Source: an uncultured Roseburia sp. (GTDB lineage: Bacteria > Bacillota > Clostridia > Lachnospirales > Lachnospiraceae). Taken from it: 14,228 nucleotides of DNA. Positions 6,220-14,203 of this stretch are shown here, piece after piece. The position numbers were made by a program, and so were the translations under genes. The DNA lies in contig CAJUNX010000016.1 in NCBI GenBank assembly GCA_910587865.1, positions 59,638 to 73,865 of the forward strand, read 5' to 3'. The notes below the pieces were generated by a model. It saw only the letters and a list, made by a program, of their open reading frames with translations, did not search any database and was not told the DNA's origin. The first letter of the stretch is position 1. The number at the start of each line of letters is the position of its first letter.

Positions 6220-6307
6220 TACGAAGGACAAACCGGCAGAATACAAAAGACATTCAGACACTACGAAAGATGTTGGACGTACAAAAGACGGAACGGAGTA
6301 CCAAAGA
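6220..6307 (+). repeat. Five spaced TACRAARGA motifs in the trailer of the 6S-like RNA
   Basis: TACGAAGGA (6220), TACAAAAGA (6242), TACGAAAGA (6262), TACAAAAGA (6280) and TACCAAAGA (6299) recur every 18-22 nt on the plus strand between the RNA-like region and the hairpin at 6310. The stretch has few stable stems apart from a possible GCCGG/CCGGC pair (6198-6202 with 6233-6237). Regular single-stranded motifs of this kind could bind a protein or be remnants of duplication. No function is known to me. Confidence 0.6.
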
Positions 6308-6309
6308 GC

Positions 6310-6341
6310 GAAGCTGCTTCATTTATGAAGCAGCTTCTGTT
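6310..6341 (+). terminator. Hairpin terminator upstream of the SpoIID gene
   Basis: GAAGCTGCTTC (6310-6320) and GAAGCAGCTTC (6327-6337) form a perfect 11-bp stem with a 6-nt loop, ATTTAT. The tail TGTTAATATT is T-rich but not a clean T run. It probably ends the transcript that starts near 6005 and separates it from the gene at 6384; leaky read-through is possible. Confidence 0.65.
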
Positions 6342-6383
6342 AATATTGACAAAAACAGACATTTTTCGGAATTGGGATGTGGG

Positions 6384-8630
6384 ATGAGACGAAAACAGAC
6401 AGACCGTTTGACGGTTCAGAAAAAGATATGGCTGACGGCAGCGGTGCTGCTGGTGCTGGCAGTGATGTTTGCCGCGGGAAACATCGGACCGTTATCGGAC
6501 GATACCCGTTCGGGCAACCGTGTCGGCATAGAGGAAGTGACGGCTGGCCTTTCCTTTGGCGTTTATGAGGAAGCGGACTGGGAGGCTTTTTTTGCGGATT
6601 CGAAAAAAGAGTATCTGACCGGGGAGAGCCTGGGGCAGCTTCTCGGGCACCTGGATGTCACTGATTACATAACACTCCCCGCGATGTCAAAGCGTCATGC
6701 GGTGACCAGGGAAGAGTGGTTTCAGATTTATGAGCAGATTCTGGATCTTCTCGATATGGAGCGCAGCGTTGAGAAAAAGACAGTTCTTGTGATGGATTTT
6801 ATCGATGCGAAGGAGCAGACGATTTTGGTCACGGATCTCGGCGAGTATGCGACTGTGTTTCCGGAGGACCGGTTTTCTCTCTGGAGGGCGTATGAGCTGT
6901 ACTGCTGTGAAAACCGCTGTATCGGCGTGACCGGGCTGGCGGAGGGGGAGCGGACGTTAAGCAATGCCTATCTGCAAAGCTGTGAGGGAAAAGAGCTTTC
7001 GTTCCTCTATGGCGGGGCCGCTTACCGGAAACAGACCGGCGCCGTGGAGGAGACCGTGCCGCCCGGGGTGTGTGATCTTGTCTTTGCGGACGGGGATCTC
7101 GTTTCGCTCCGCGTCAAGCAGGATGTCATCGGCGGAGAGCTTTTGTCATATGATGGTGAGACGATCGAGATCGAGGGGTACGGAAAGGTGGGGCACACCG
7201 GGAAGATACCGGTTTATCAGACCTACGGGGAAGTGGCGGAAAAATCGATTACAGACGTGGTTCTCGGAAATATGAAAGTGGAATATGTCACCGGAGGGGA
7301 TGAGGTCTGCGCCATTCTGATCCGGAGCCCGGCAAGTATCGAGGATATCCGTGTGCTGCTGCTCGCGGAAGACGGGACGAATTTCAGGGCATCGGTCTCT
7401 CTGATCTGCGACGGGCCGTCGGTGTTATCCTGCGGGGAGCAGGTCATAAGCGTCCCTGCGGGCGCCGTGATCTCTGCGGGCGATTATCTGGCCGCGAATC
7501 CGCAGCTGACGCTTACCGTTACACCGGAGTCGGATGCAGCGGGCATCTGCATCTGTGATGAAAACGGGACAGCGGTGTCAAACCGCTACGCCGGCAGCAT
7601 GGAGGTGCGCAGCTGTGCGGAGGGATATACGATCGTCAATGAGCTTCCGCTTGAAACCTATCTGTGTGCCGTGGTGCCGAGCGAGATGCCGTCGAGCTAT
7701 GCGCCGGAGGCGCAGAAAGCGCAGGCGGTCTGTGCGAGAAGCTATGCCTGTATCCAGCTGCTTCGGGCGGATCTGGCGGCGTACGGCGCGCACATCAACG
7801 ACAGCACCTCGTATCAGGTCTACAACCGGATCGCACCGACGCCGGAATCACAGACGGCAGTATGGGAGACAGCGGGACAGATCCTCACTTACGAAGGCGA
7901 GCCGGCGGAGGCATACTATTTTTCCACCTCCATGGGGTACACCGATACGGCGGCGATCTGGAATGTGGAGGATCCCTCGGCCTACGGCTACCTGAAATCC
8001 GTGTGTCTGAATGAGACGCCCTGTGAGGGGGATCTCTCGGACGAGGAGACATTTGTCGCATACATCACGGGGACGACGGACGGATATGACAGCGAAATCA
8101 AATTTTACCGCTGGTTCGCACCGGCGGATTACCGCGGAAAAACGGAGGAGATCGCACAGATTCTGCTGCAGCGTCACGGTGTGACGCCGCGCAATATCAC
8201 CTTTTATGCTGCGGACGGGACAGAGCTTTCCGCCGTGGATGCAGATGCGGTGAGCGGGCTGGGAACGCTTTGCGGCATCACGGTGACGGAGCGCAGCAGC
8301 GCGGGCTGTGTGCTTGCGCTTTCGCTCTCGTATGACAACGGAAGCGTGACCGTGCGGTCCGAGTATAATATCCGGCGCATCTTAGGCTGCGGGGCGGAAA
8401 AGATCGTCTATGCGGACGGCTCGGAGGCATCGGACGTGACGCTTTTGCCAAGCGCGTTCTGCGCCATACAGGTGCAGCCGGACGGCTCGGTCACACTGCG
8501 GGGCGGCGGCTACGGGCACGGGCTCGGCATGAGTCAGAACGGCGCGAACGGCATGGCAAAAGCGGGGATGAATTACGAAGAGATCTTGCAATATTTTTAT
8601 AATGAGATTAAGATAGAAGATATCAGATAA
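6384..8630 (+). CDS. Membrane-anchored SpoIID/LytB-domain protein
   Basis: A 748-residue protein. Residues about 14-33 form one membrane segment after a basic N-terminus, so the rest is probably outside the membrane. The SpoIID domain begins near 420: NELPLETYLCAVVPSEMPSSY carries E434 in PSEMP, the position of the catalytic Glu of the SpoIID lytic transglycosylase. KAQAVCARSYA follows, and near the end GGGYGHGLGMSQNGANGMA and a YEEILQYFY segment complete the fold. SpoIID cleaves glycan strands during engulfment; LytB-type relatives act on the wall in other settings. Residues about 35-410 are much longer than in B. subtilis SpoIID (about 340 aa in total) and I do not recognise them. The start at 6384 places the membrane segment correctly; the ribosome site is weak (GGGATGTGGG), and an upstream in-frame start at 6270 would run through the terminator hairpin. 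No convincing sigma-A promoter was found after that hairpin. Confidence 0.85.
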   Translation: MRRKQTDRLTVQKKIWLTAAVLLVLAVMFAAGNIGPLSDDTRSGNRVGIEEVTAGLSFGVYEEADWEAFFADSKKEYLTGESLGQLLGHLDVTDYITLPAMSKRHAVTREEWFQIYEQILDLLDMERSVEKKTVLVMDFIDAKEQTILVTDLGEYATVFPEDRFSLWRAYELYCCENRCIGVTGLAEGERTLSNAYLQSCEGKELSFLYGGAAYRKQTGAVEETVPPGVCDLVFADGDLVSLRVKQDVIGGELLSYDGETIEIEGYGKVGHTGKIPVYQTYGEVAEKSITDVVLGNMKVEYVTGGDEVCAILIRSPASIEDIRVLLLAEDGTNFRASVSLICDGPSVLSCGEQVISVPAGAVISAGDYLAANPQLTLTVTPESDAAGICICDENGTAVSNRYAGSMEVRSCAEGYTIVNELPLETYLCAVVPSEMPSSYAPEAQKAQAVCARSYACIQLLRADLAAYGAHINDSTSYQVYNRIAPTPESQTAVWETAGQILTYEGEPAEAYYFSTSMGYTDTAAIWNVEDPSAYGYLKSVCLNETPCEGDLSDEETFVAYITGTTDGYDSEIKFYRWFAPADYRGKTEEIAQILLQRHGVTPRNITFYAADGTELSAVDADAVSGLGTLCGITVTERSSAGCVLALSLSYDNGSVTVRSEYNIRRILGCGAEKIVYADGSEASDVTLLPSAFCAIQVQPDGSVTLRGGGYGHGLGMSQNGANGMAKAGMNYEEILQYFYNEIKIEDIR

Positions 8631-8695
8631 TAGCCCGTAAGAGTGAGGGCGGATTGGTCCGCGGGCGGTTCGGAAAATATAAAATGAGGTATGGG

Positions 8696-9595
8696 ATGAT
8701 CTGGAGAGTGATTGCGGATATCAAAGCGTTTACCAAAAAGTGCAGACAGGATAAAATCAACGCCTATTCGGCCCAGTCGGCATTTTTTATCCTGCTCTCC
8801 ATCATTCCGTTTCTGATGGTCTTTTCCTCACTGCTGCAGTACACGTCCATAACGGAATCGATGATCTTAAAGATTATCGAGCAGGTGATGCCGCAGTATA
8901 TCTCGCCGTTTCTGGTGTCCATCGTCCACGAGGTGTATCACCGGTCGATGGGGGTGATTTCCGTGACGGCGGCCGTGGCCGTATGGTCGGCGGCGAAAGG
9001 GATGCAGTATATTGCGGCAGGGCTGAATTCCGTCAACGGGATCGAGGAGACCAGGAACTGGTTCGTGATGCGCTTCTGGGCGGTCATCTACACGCTGGTA
9101 TTTATCGCGGCGATCATCTCCACGCTTCTGGTGCTGGTCTTCGGCAATTCGCTGCGGATTCTGGCGGAGGAGCATCTGCCGCTGCTGGACAGTATCGTGG
9201 ATGTTCTCTCTCATTTCCGCGGCCTGTGGATGTTAGCGCTTCTGATCGTATTTTTTGCGGTGATCTTTGCCGCGCTGCCGAACCGCAGCCTGACCTTTCA
9301 GAGCCAGCTGCCCGGGGCGGTGATCTGCGGGGTGACCTGGTATGTGTTTTCCTTCGGCCTGTCGGTGTACGTCGATTATTTTAACGGGTTTTCGATGTAC
9401 GGGAGCCTGACGGCCATCGCGCTTGTGATGCTGTGGCTGTATTTCTGTGTGTATCTGATGATGCTCTCGGCGGAGATCAATATCGTATTTGAAGGGTATT
9501 TTCAGAAACTCCTGGGGAAAAAGAAGCAGCAAAAGGAAAAAAGCGGCAGGGACAGGGCGGAGCGGATGAGGTGGAGCGGATGGACGAAACGATGA
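8696..9595 (+). CDS. YihY/BrkB-family integral membrane protein
   Basis: A 299-residue protein with about six membrane segments and the family's typical features: an N-terminal amphipathic stretch, then NAYSAQSAFFILLSIIPFLM, a central AVWSAAKGMQYI, and C-terminal GSLTAIALVMLWLYF and SAEIN. The C-terminal tail is strongly basic (about 275-299). The family is often annotated as ribonuclease BN by historical error; its real role is uncertain. The start is chosen at ATG 8696, with GAGG at 8686-8689 six nt upstream; ATG 8684 and TTG 8654 are alternatives that add 4 or 14 residues. It begins 65 nt after the SpoIID gene, with small hairpins but no T tract between. Its last codons overlap the start of the response-regulator gene by 16 nt, so translation is probably coupled. 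Confidence 0.88.
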   Translation: MIWRVIADIKAFTKKCRQDKINAYSAQSAFFILLSIIPFLMVFSSLLQYTSITESMILKIIEQVMPQYISPFLVSIVHEVYHRSMGVISVTAAVAVWSAAKGMQYIAAGLNSVNGIEETRNWFVMRFWAVIYTLVFIAAIISTLLVLVFGNSLRILAEEHLPLLDSIVDVLSHFRGLWMLALLIVFFAVIFAALPNRSLTFQSQLPGAVICGVTWYVFSFGLSVYVDYFNGFSMYGSLTAIALVMLWLYFCVYLMMLSAEINIVFEGYFQKLLGKKKQQKEKSGRDRAERMRWSGWTKR

Positions 9596-10260
9596 AACTG
9601 ATGCTGGTGGAGGACGATGAGGCGCTGGCGGGGGAGATCTGCGTGTTTCTCGCGAGATGGGGATATGAGACGGTGCGGGTGCAGCGGTTTGACGCCATTC
9701 TGGAAGAATTTTCGGAGGCGCAGCCGGATCTCGTTCTGATGGATATCAATCTGCCGTTTTATGACGGGTTTTACTGGTGCAGTCAGATCCGGCGCGTCTC
9801 GGAGGTGCCGCTCCTTTATATCAGCAGCAGAGGGGGAGATGGCGACAAGATCATGGCGATCGCGCAGGGCGGGGACGATTATGTGGAAAAACCGTTCCGG
9901 CTGGAGCTTCTGCGCGCAAAGATCGAGGCGCTGCTGCGGCGGACCTACCGGTATAAGGTAAGGGAGAAACATGTTCTGGGCCCCGGGCTGTTCTATGACA
10001 GCGTGACGCACACGCTCGTCTCGGACGGAGAGGAGGTCGCGCTCACAAAATCAGAGCAGCGTATTTTAAGGCGCCTGGCGGAGCACAGGCCGGACGTGGT
10101 CTCCAGGGAGGAGCTGATGATGGAGCTTTGGGATACGGATGAATACGTGTCGGACGGCACGCTGACTACACTTGTCTGCCGTCTGCGCGGGAAGTTAAAA
10201 GCCGCCTGCGGGCGGGAGCTGATCGGCACGAAGAAAGGACAGGGGTATTTTTTTGAATGA
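9580..10260 (+). CDS. OmpR-family response regulator (BceR-like)
   Basis: A 226-residue cytosolic regulator. The receiver domain (about 5-118) has the acidic pocket E11-D12-D13, phospho-acceptor D55 in LVLMDINLP, S82, and K104 in YVEKPF. The winged-helix domain (about 130-226) ends with the recognition helix and wing typical of the family (GTLTTLVCRLRGKL, then GTKKGQGYFF). ATG 9580 was chosen because GAGGTGG (9568-9574) is 5 nt upstream; GTG 9571 lies inside that site and ATG 9592 is too far from one. It overlaps the YihY gene by 16 nt and the kinase start by 4 nt. Its likely target is the ABC transporter just downstream, through the TGTAA repeat at 11287-11302. Confidence 0.93.
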   Translation: MDETMKLMLVEDDEALAGEICVFLARWGYETVRVQRFDAILEEFSEAQPDLVLMDINLPFYDGFYWCSQIRRVSEVPLLYISSRGGDGDKIMAIAQGGDDYVEKPFRLELLRAKIEALLRRTYRYKVREKHVLGPGLFYDSVTHTLVSDGEEVALTKSEQRILRRLAEHRPDVVSREELMMELWDTDEYVSDGTLTTLVCRLRGKLKAACGRELIGTKKGQGYFFE

Positions 10261-11243
10261 ACGGTGAAAAAAACGCTCTGCGCATGTATCTGTCGGCCCT
10301 GTTTGTGGCGGTCTCGTTTAACCTCTATTTTATCGTTCTGATGCAGGAGAAGAGCACCGGTTATCTGCTGTATCTGGATCTGCTGCTGCTTGTGGTTTTT
10401 TGTGTCCTCGCCGCGGCGGATTACCGGCGTTACCGCCGTTTCAGAAAAAAGAAACAGGAGCTGCTCGGACAACAGGAACCCGTCTGTGAGAGGATCGGGT
10501 ATTTTGAGAATCAGGACATCGCCATGCACGACGTCGCGGTGCTGCGCGAAGAGCTAAAGGAACGGTTCGAAGAAAACTGCGAGCTGCAGGATTATGTCGC
10601 CAGGTGGTGCCACGAGATGAAGCTTCCGCTCTCCGCGGGGCTGCTTCTGACCGAAGAGATCCGGGACGTCGCGGTGCGCGGGCAGATGCGGGAACAGTTT
10701 GAGCGGATGAAGCAGCAGCTTGGCGGCATGCTGCTCGGCTGTAAGCTTCAGGGCGCGCTTTTTGACCTTCAGATCGAAAAGGTGTCCCTGCTTTCGTGTG
10801 TGCGGGCGTCGATCCGGAATCACCAGTTTTTTCTGATTCAGAAGAAGATTAGCCTCGAGGTTTCGGTGGAGGCGGATCTTTTTGTCTATTCGGATCCGGG
10901 CTGGCTCGTCTATCTGCTGGATCAGCTTTTGGGAAATGCGGTCAAGTACATCGGGGAGGCGCCCGTGATCCGGCTTGCGGCAGAGCAGGTGAGCGGACGG
11001 ACCTCCGTTTTCGTGGAGGATAACGGGGCGGGGATCCGGCCGGAGGAACAGCGCCGGATTTTCGAGAAAGGGTTTACCGGGAACAATTATCACAACGGAA
11101 AATACAAATCGACCGGAATGGGACTTTATATGGCAAAAAAGATCGCGGACCGGCTGGGGCATGAGCTCTCTGTGGAAAGCGAATACGGCGTTTATTCCCG
11201 GTTCTGGATCCGGTTCGGCGAAAACGATTATTTCCGGTTTTAA
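10257..11243 (+). CDS. Intramembrane-sensing histidine kinase (BceS-like)
   Basis: A 328-residue kinase with two close N-terminal membrane segments (about 8-28 and 35-54) and almost no extracellular loop, the mark of kinases that rely on a BceAB-type permease for sensing. The phospho-acceptor is H119 in WCHEMKLPL, where BceS relatives usually have WVHQIKTP. The N-box is N227 in LLGNAVKY, the G1 box is D255 in EDNGAGI, and GMGLYMAKKIADRL forms the G2 region. It starts in an ATGA overlap with the regulator gene, so the two are translationally coupled, and it ends at a terminator before the transporter genes. Confidence 0.93.
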   Translation: MNGEKNALRMYLSALFVAVSFNLYFIVLMQEKSTGYLLYLDLLLLVVFCVLAAADYRRYRRFRKKKQELLGQQEPVCERIGYFENQDIAMHDVAVLREELKERFEENCELQDYVARWCHEMKLPLSAGLLLTEEIRDVAVRGQMREQFERMKQQLGGMLLGCKLQGALFDLQIEKVSLLSCVRASIRNHQFFLIQKKISLEVSVEADLFVYSDPGWLVYLLDQLLGNAVKYIGEAPVIRLAAEQVSGRTSVFVEDNGAGIRPEEQRRIFEKGFTGNNYHNGKYKSTGMGLYMAKKIADRLGHELSVESEYGVYSRFWIRFGENDYFRF

Positions 11244-11247
11244 ACGG

Positions 11248-11288
11248 CCTGCAGTCTTACAGAAAATGTAAGGCTGCGGGCTGTTTTG
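11248..11288 (+). terminator. Intrinsic terminator between the kinase and ABC genes
   Basis: CCTGCAGTCTTAC (11248-11260) pairs over 13 positions with GTAAGGCTGCGGG (11268-11280), including two G-U pairs, around loop AGAAAAT. CTGTTTTGT follows. It begins 5 nt after the kinase stop and separates the sensor pair from the transporter, which then needs its own promoter. Confidence 0.75.
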
Positions 11289-11330
11289 TAATGCGGATGT
11301 AAGGATTTTTCCGGCGGAATTCTGTAAAAT
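11287..11330 (+). promoter_or_regulatory. Candidate regulator-dependent promoter of the ABC genes
   Basis: A direct repeat TGTAA-N6-TGTAA (11287-11291 and 11298-11302) has the 11-bp spacing usual for OmpR-family dimers bound on one face of the helix. TAAAAT (11325-11330) is a fair -10 box. The -35 position 17 nt before it (11302-11307, AGGATT) is poor, as expected where an activator is needed, and abuts the repeat. Further TGTAA copies lie at 11267 and 11323. Binding by the adjacent regulator is an inference from layout. Confidence 0.5.
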
Positions 11331-11381
11331 CTTTTTGTGAGCAGAACAGACGGCTGTCTTGCGGAAAGGAAGGAAAACGAT

Positions 11382-12143
11382 ATGGAAGAACATAAGGTGG
11401 CAGAAGTAAAAAACCTGGTGAAGCATTACGGGTCAAAGGATTTTCTGACAAAGGTGCTCAAAGGGATTGACCTGACGATTTACGAGCATGATTTTATTGC
11501 GGTCATGGGGCCGTCCGGGTCGGGGAAGACGACGCTGTTAAATATCCTCTCCACGATCGACGTGCCCACGCAGGGGACGGTGACAATCGACGGCAGGGAT
11601 CTCTCCCGGGTGTCCAACCAGGAGCTCTCAAAGCTGCGCAGGGATAAGATCGGCTTTGTCTTTCAGGATTATAATTTGTTAGATACCATGACGCTGCAGG
11701 ATAATATTGCGCTGCCGCTCTCGCTAAACGGGGCGTCTGCGAAGCTGTGCATGCAGAAGACCGAACAGCTTGCCGCGATGTTCGGGTTAAAAGAGCATCT
11801 GAAAAAATATCCGTACCAGCTCTCCGGAGGTCAGAAGCAGCGCGGCGCGACCTGCCGCGCGCTGATCACGGACCCGCGGATTATCTTTGCGGACGAGCCG
11901 ACGGGGGCGCTTGATTCCAGATCCAGCCGGGATCTGCTCGAGTGCTTAAAGGCGGTGAACGAGGGCGGACGCGCGACGATTCTGATGGTGACGCACGACC
12001 CGTTTTCCGCGTCTTACGCGAAGGATGTGTATATCTTAAAGGACGGGCTGATTCAGTGCCGGATCAGCCGCGGGGAGAGCCGGAAGGAGTTTTACGACCG
12101 CATCGTGGATGTGCAGACCTCGATGGGAGGTGACTTTACATGA
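11382..12143 (+). CDS. ABC transporter ATPase (BceA-like)
   Basis: A 253-residue nucleotide-binding subunit. Walker A is GPSGSGKTT (43-51), the Q-loop is Q95 in FVFQDYN, the signature is LSGGQ (147-151), Walker B is IIFADEPTGALD with D171 and E172, and the H-loop is H205 in VTHDP. After the signature the usual RVAIARAL reads RGATCRAL, a small departure. It probably powers the permease encoded next in defence against cell-wall-targeting peptides such as bacitracin-like or lantibiotic compounds; the actual substrate is unknown. AAGGAAGGA (11366-11374) is well placed for ATG 11382; an upstream in-frame start at 11337 lies at the predicted transcription start and lacks a ribosome site. The stop overlaps the permease start as ATGA. 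Confidence 0.94.
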   Translation: MEEHKVAEVKNLVKHYGSKDFLTKVLKGIDLTIYEHDFIAVMGPSGSGKTTLLNILSTIDVPTQGTVTIDGRDLSRVSNQELSKLRRDKIGFVFQDYNLLDTMTLQDNIALPLSLNGASAKLCMQKTEQLAAMFGLKEHLKKYPYQLSGGQKQRGATCRALITDPRIIFADEPTGALDSRSSRDLLECLKAVNEGGRATILMVTHDPFSASYAKDVYILKDGLIQCRISRGESRKEFYDRIVDVQTSMGGDFT

Positions 12144-14080
12144 AAATGATGGAGCTGGCGTGGATGAACATGAAAAGCAGCATCCGCAGTTACCTGTCGC
12201 TGATCGTATCGCTCGCGTTTACGATTCTGATCTTTTACAATTTTCAGAACATCATTTATGCGGAGACATTTGCTGTTTTGGGGACGCAGAACAAGGAGTA
12301 TATTGACATCATTATCCAGGTGATCCTGTTTGTGCTCGGATGCTTCATGTTTTTCTTTTTGTGGTACGCGACAAATGTCTTCCTGACGAGGCGCAAAAAG
12401 GAGATCGGCGTTTATATCTTCATGGGGCTTTCGAACCGGCGGATCGGGACGCTCTATATGATCGAGACCGTACTGACCGGGCTTGCGGCGCTGTTTCTCG
12501 GCCTGTCCGTCGGAGTGCTCTCGGGCACGCTCTTTCAGATGATCTTCGCGGTGATCTCAGAGTACCAGGTAACGATCGGGTTTGGGCTGGAGGCAAAGCC
12601 TGTCCTGATCACAGCAGCGGTCTATCTGGTCATGTATCTGTTTTTTGCGGTCAAGGGGTATCTTGAGATTGTCAGAAGCAGCGTGCTTGAGATGATTTCC
12701 GCCGCCCGCAAAAACGAGTACGTGCGGCAGCGGTCGTGGCTTCTTCTGGCAAAAGCCATACTCGGCGTCGGCGTGCTCGGCACGGGTTATTACCTGGCGG
12801 TCCGCAAAGGTGGCATGGAGGTGCTGGCGAACGCGCTGGCGGCTGTGATTCTGGTCGTGGCCGGTACGTATCTGCTGTTTGGCGGACTGATCCCACTGAT
12901 CTTTCAGAATCTCGCGCGGAACAAGATCTGGCTGTACCGGCGGCAGCGCAGTCTCTGGGTGAATCAGATGATTTTTCGAATGAAGAAAAATTACCGCACC
13001 TACGCGATGGTGAGCGTGCTGATGCTCTGCGCAGTGACGGCGCTTGCCACAGGCTTTGCGATGCGGGTACGCTACCAGAATATGATACGGTTTGACAATA
13101 CCTTCACCTTTCAGATCATGAGCGACCGCGATGACTTAGACGGCCGCGCGCGGGAGCTGATCACCGGTCAGAATGTAATCACGGCTTCTTCTAAGGCGGA
13201 GGTGCTGGCCATGGACGGGTCAAAAATCACGGCGTCCGAGCACTACAACTGGTATCTGATTCTCTCTTATCCGCAGTTTGACGCCATGGCGAAAGAATCC
13301 GGGATGGAGAATGACCTGCCCGAGCCTGCGGATGGGGAGGTCATCGCGGCGTCGCATCTTGTGATGCTTTCGCTGGTCACGGACCAGAGCGATATGCGCA
13401 TTCAGATCTGCGGGCAGGAATACCGGCAGATCGCGAAGACGACCACGCCGTATCTGGGCTATCTGCAGAAAGAAATGAGCGTCTATGTGGTCAGTGAGGC
13501 GGATTACGAGAGACTTCTTCCGTATGGCGACAGACGGTATGTCTGTAATTACCGGATCGGCGATACGGGGGCATTCGCGCAGACAAAAGATGCGCTTGAC
13601 CTTCTGCGGGCGGAGTACCCGGACAACTGGATCGGACGCATCGCCGTTGATCCGGAAAGCGCGGAGCTGGCCTGGACGCGGGTGATTTACACGATCTGCC
13701 TGTTTTTGTTTCTCGTGTTCGTGCTCGCCGGAGGATGTATCATGTTTATGAAGTTCTACAACGACGCGTGCGAGGAAAAGGGGCGGTATCAGGTGCTCGC
13801 AAAGCTGGGATTTTCCTGCCGCACGTTAAAAAGATCGGTGAAGGCGGAGCTTTTCGTCTCCTGCCTGCTGCCGTTTCTCGTGATGGGGATCTCCTCGTAT
13901 TTTTCGGTGCATGCACTGGAAAATGTCATGTTTGAAGATCTGACGCGGATCAATCTCGTCAGTGTGCTGGTGACCATGGCAGTCTTTGCGGCCTGCTATC
14001 TGCTGTCCGTGCCGGTATATCTGAAAAATGCCGGCGTGACCGTCCGCCAGCAGGCGCGCAGGAGAAGTGAGATCCTGTAA
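12140..14080 (+). CDS. ABC transporter permease, FtsX/BceB type
   Basis: A 646-residue membrane protein with about ten membrane segments. The first sits near 18-35, and two FtsX-like groups lie near 55-175 and 515-630. Between a segment at about 289-310 and one at about 515-540 is a roughly 200-residue extracellular domain, the peptide-binding and sensing domain of BceB-type permeases. TRRKKEIGVYIFMGLSNRRI, and the similar EEKGRYQVLAKLGFSCRTL near the C-terminal core, match the paired cytoplasmic elements of the family. GGAGG (12126-12130) is 9 nt upstream of ATG 12140, which overlaps the ATPase stop. In known systems this subunit forms a complex with the kinase and reports transport flux; the loop-less kinase nearby fits that model. 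Confidence 0.93.
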   Translation: MKMMELAWMNMKSSIRSYLSLIVSLAFTILIFYNFQNIIYAETFAVLGTQNKEYIDIIIQVILFVLGCFMFFFLWYATNVFLTRRKKEIGVYIFMGLSNRRIGTLYMIETVLTGLAALFLGLSVGVLSGTLFQMIFAVISEYQVTIGFGLEAKPVLITAAVYLVMYLFFAVKGYLEIVRSSVLEMISAARKNEYVRQRSWLLLAKAILGVGVLGTGYYLAVRKGGMEVLANALAAVILVVAGTYLLFGGLIPLIFQNLARNKIWLYRRQRSLWVNQMIFRMKKNYRTYAMVSVLMLCAVTALATGFAMRVRYQNMIRFDNTFTFQIMSDRDDLDGRARELITGQNVITASSKAEVLAMDGSKITASEHYNWYLILSYPQFDAMAKESGMENDLPEPADGEVIAASHLVMLSLVTDQSDMRIQICGQEYRQIAKTTTPYLGYLQKEMSVYVVSEADYERLLPYGDRRYVCNYRIGDTGAFAQTKDALDLLRAEYPDNWIGRIAVDPESAELAWTRVIYTICLFLFLVFVLAGGCIMFMKFYNDACEEKGRYQVLAKLGFSCRTLKRSVKAELFVSCLLPFLVMGISSYFSVHALENVMFEDLTRINLVSVLVTMAVFAACYLLSVPVYLKNAGVTVRQQARRRSEIL

Positions 14081-14085
14081 AAATG

Positions 14086-14133
14086 ACGCGAAAAAACATT
14101 TCTGAAAAAGAGGATTGTTTTTTCGCGTTTTTT
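14086..14133 (+). terminator. Strong intrinsic terminator after the permease gene
   Basis: ACGCGAAAAAACA (14086-14098) and TGTTTTTTCGCGT (14116-14128) form a perfect 13-bp stem around a 17-nt loop, followed by a T run to 14133. It begins 5 nt after the permease stop and ends the transporter transcript. A6 in the left arm could also allow termination from the other side. Confidence 0.9.
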
Positions 14134-14168
14134 GTAAATTTAAGGGAAAATGCACTTGATTTTTATAG

Positions 14169-14203
14169 TTGTCATCTATAAATGAGCAAATATAGAAATT
14201 TGC
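14169..14203 (+). promoter_or_regulatory. Possible promoter with overlapping inverted repeat at the right edge
   Basis: TTGTCA (14169-14174) and TATAGA (14191-14196) are separated by 16 nt. GCAAAT (14186-14191) and ATTTGC (14198-14203) are perfect inverted arms with a 6-nt spacer that straddles the -10 box, which would suit a repressor operator. The gene it would serve lies outside the window, and the region is very AT-rich, so a chance match is possible. Confidence 0.35.

Noticed and set aside
6041..6328. 95-residue plus-strand frame starting at a TTG
   Set aside because: It covers the structured RNA region, lacks a ribosome site, ends within the terminator hairpin and matches no family.
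6346..6374. TTGACA at 6346 as a promoter for the SpoIID gene
   Set aside because: No acceptable -10 box lies at 16-18 nt (GAATTG at 17). A sporulation sigma factor may serve the gene, but no clear match was found.
8633..8666. Hairpins between the SpoIID and YihY genes as a terminator
   Set aside because: GCGGA-TTGG-TCCGC and GCCCG/CGGGC can pair, but no T tract follows.
9502..10011. 169-residue minus-strand frame opposite the response regulator
   Set aside because: It is antisense to clearly conserved receiver-domain sequence and spans a gene boundary.
10554..11426. 290-residue minus-strand frame opposite the kinase gene
   Set aside because: It runs across the kinase gene, the terminator and the ABC promoter, has no family resemblance, and is explained by the codon bias of the plus-strand gene.
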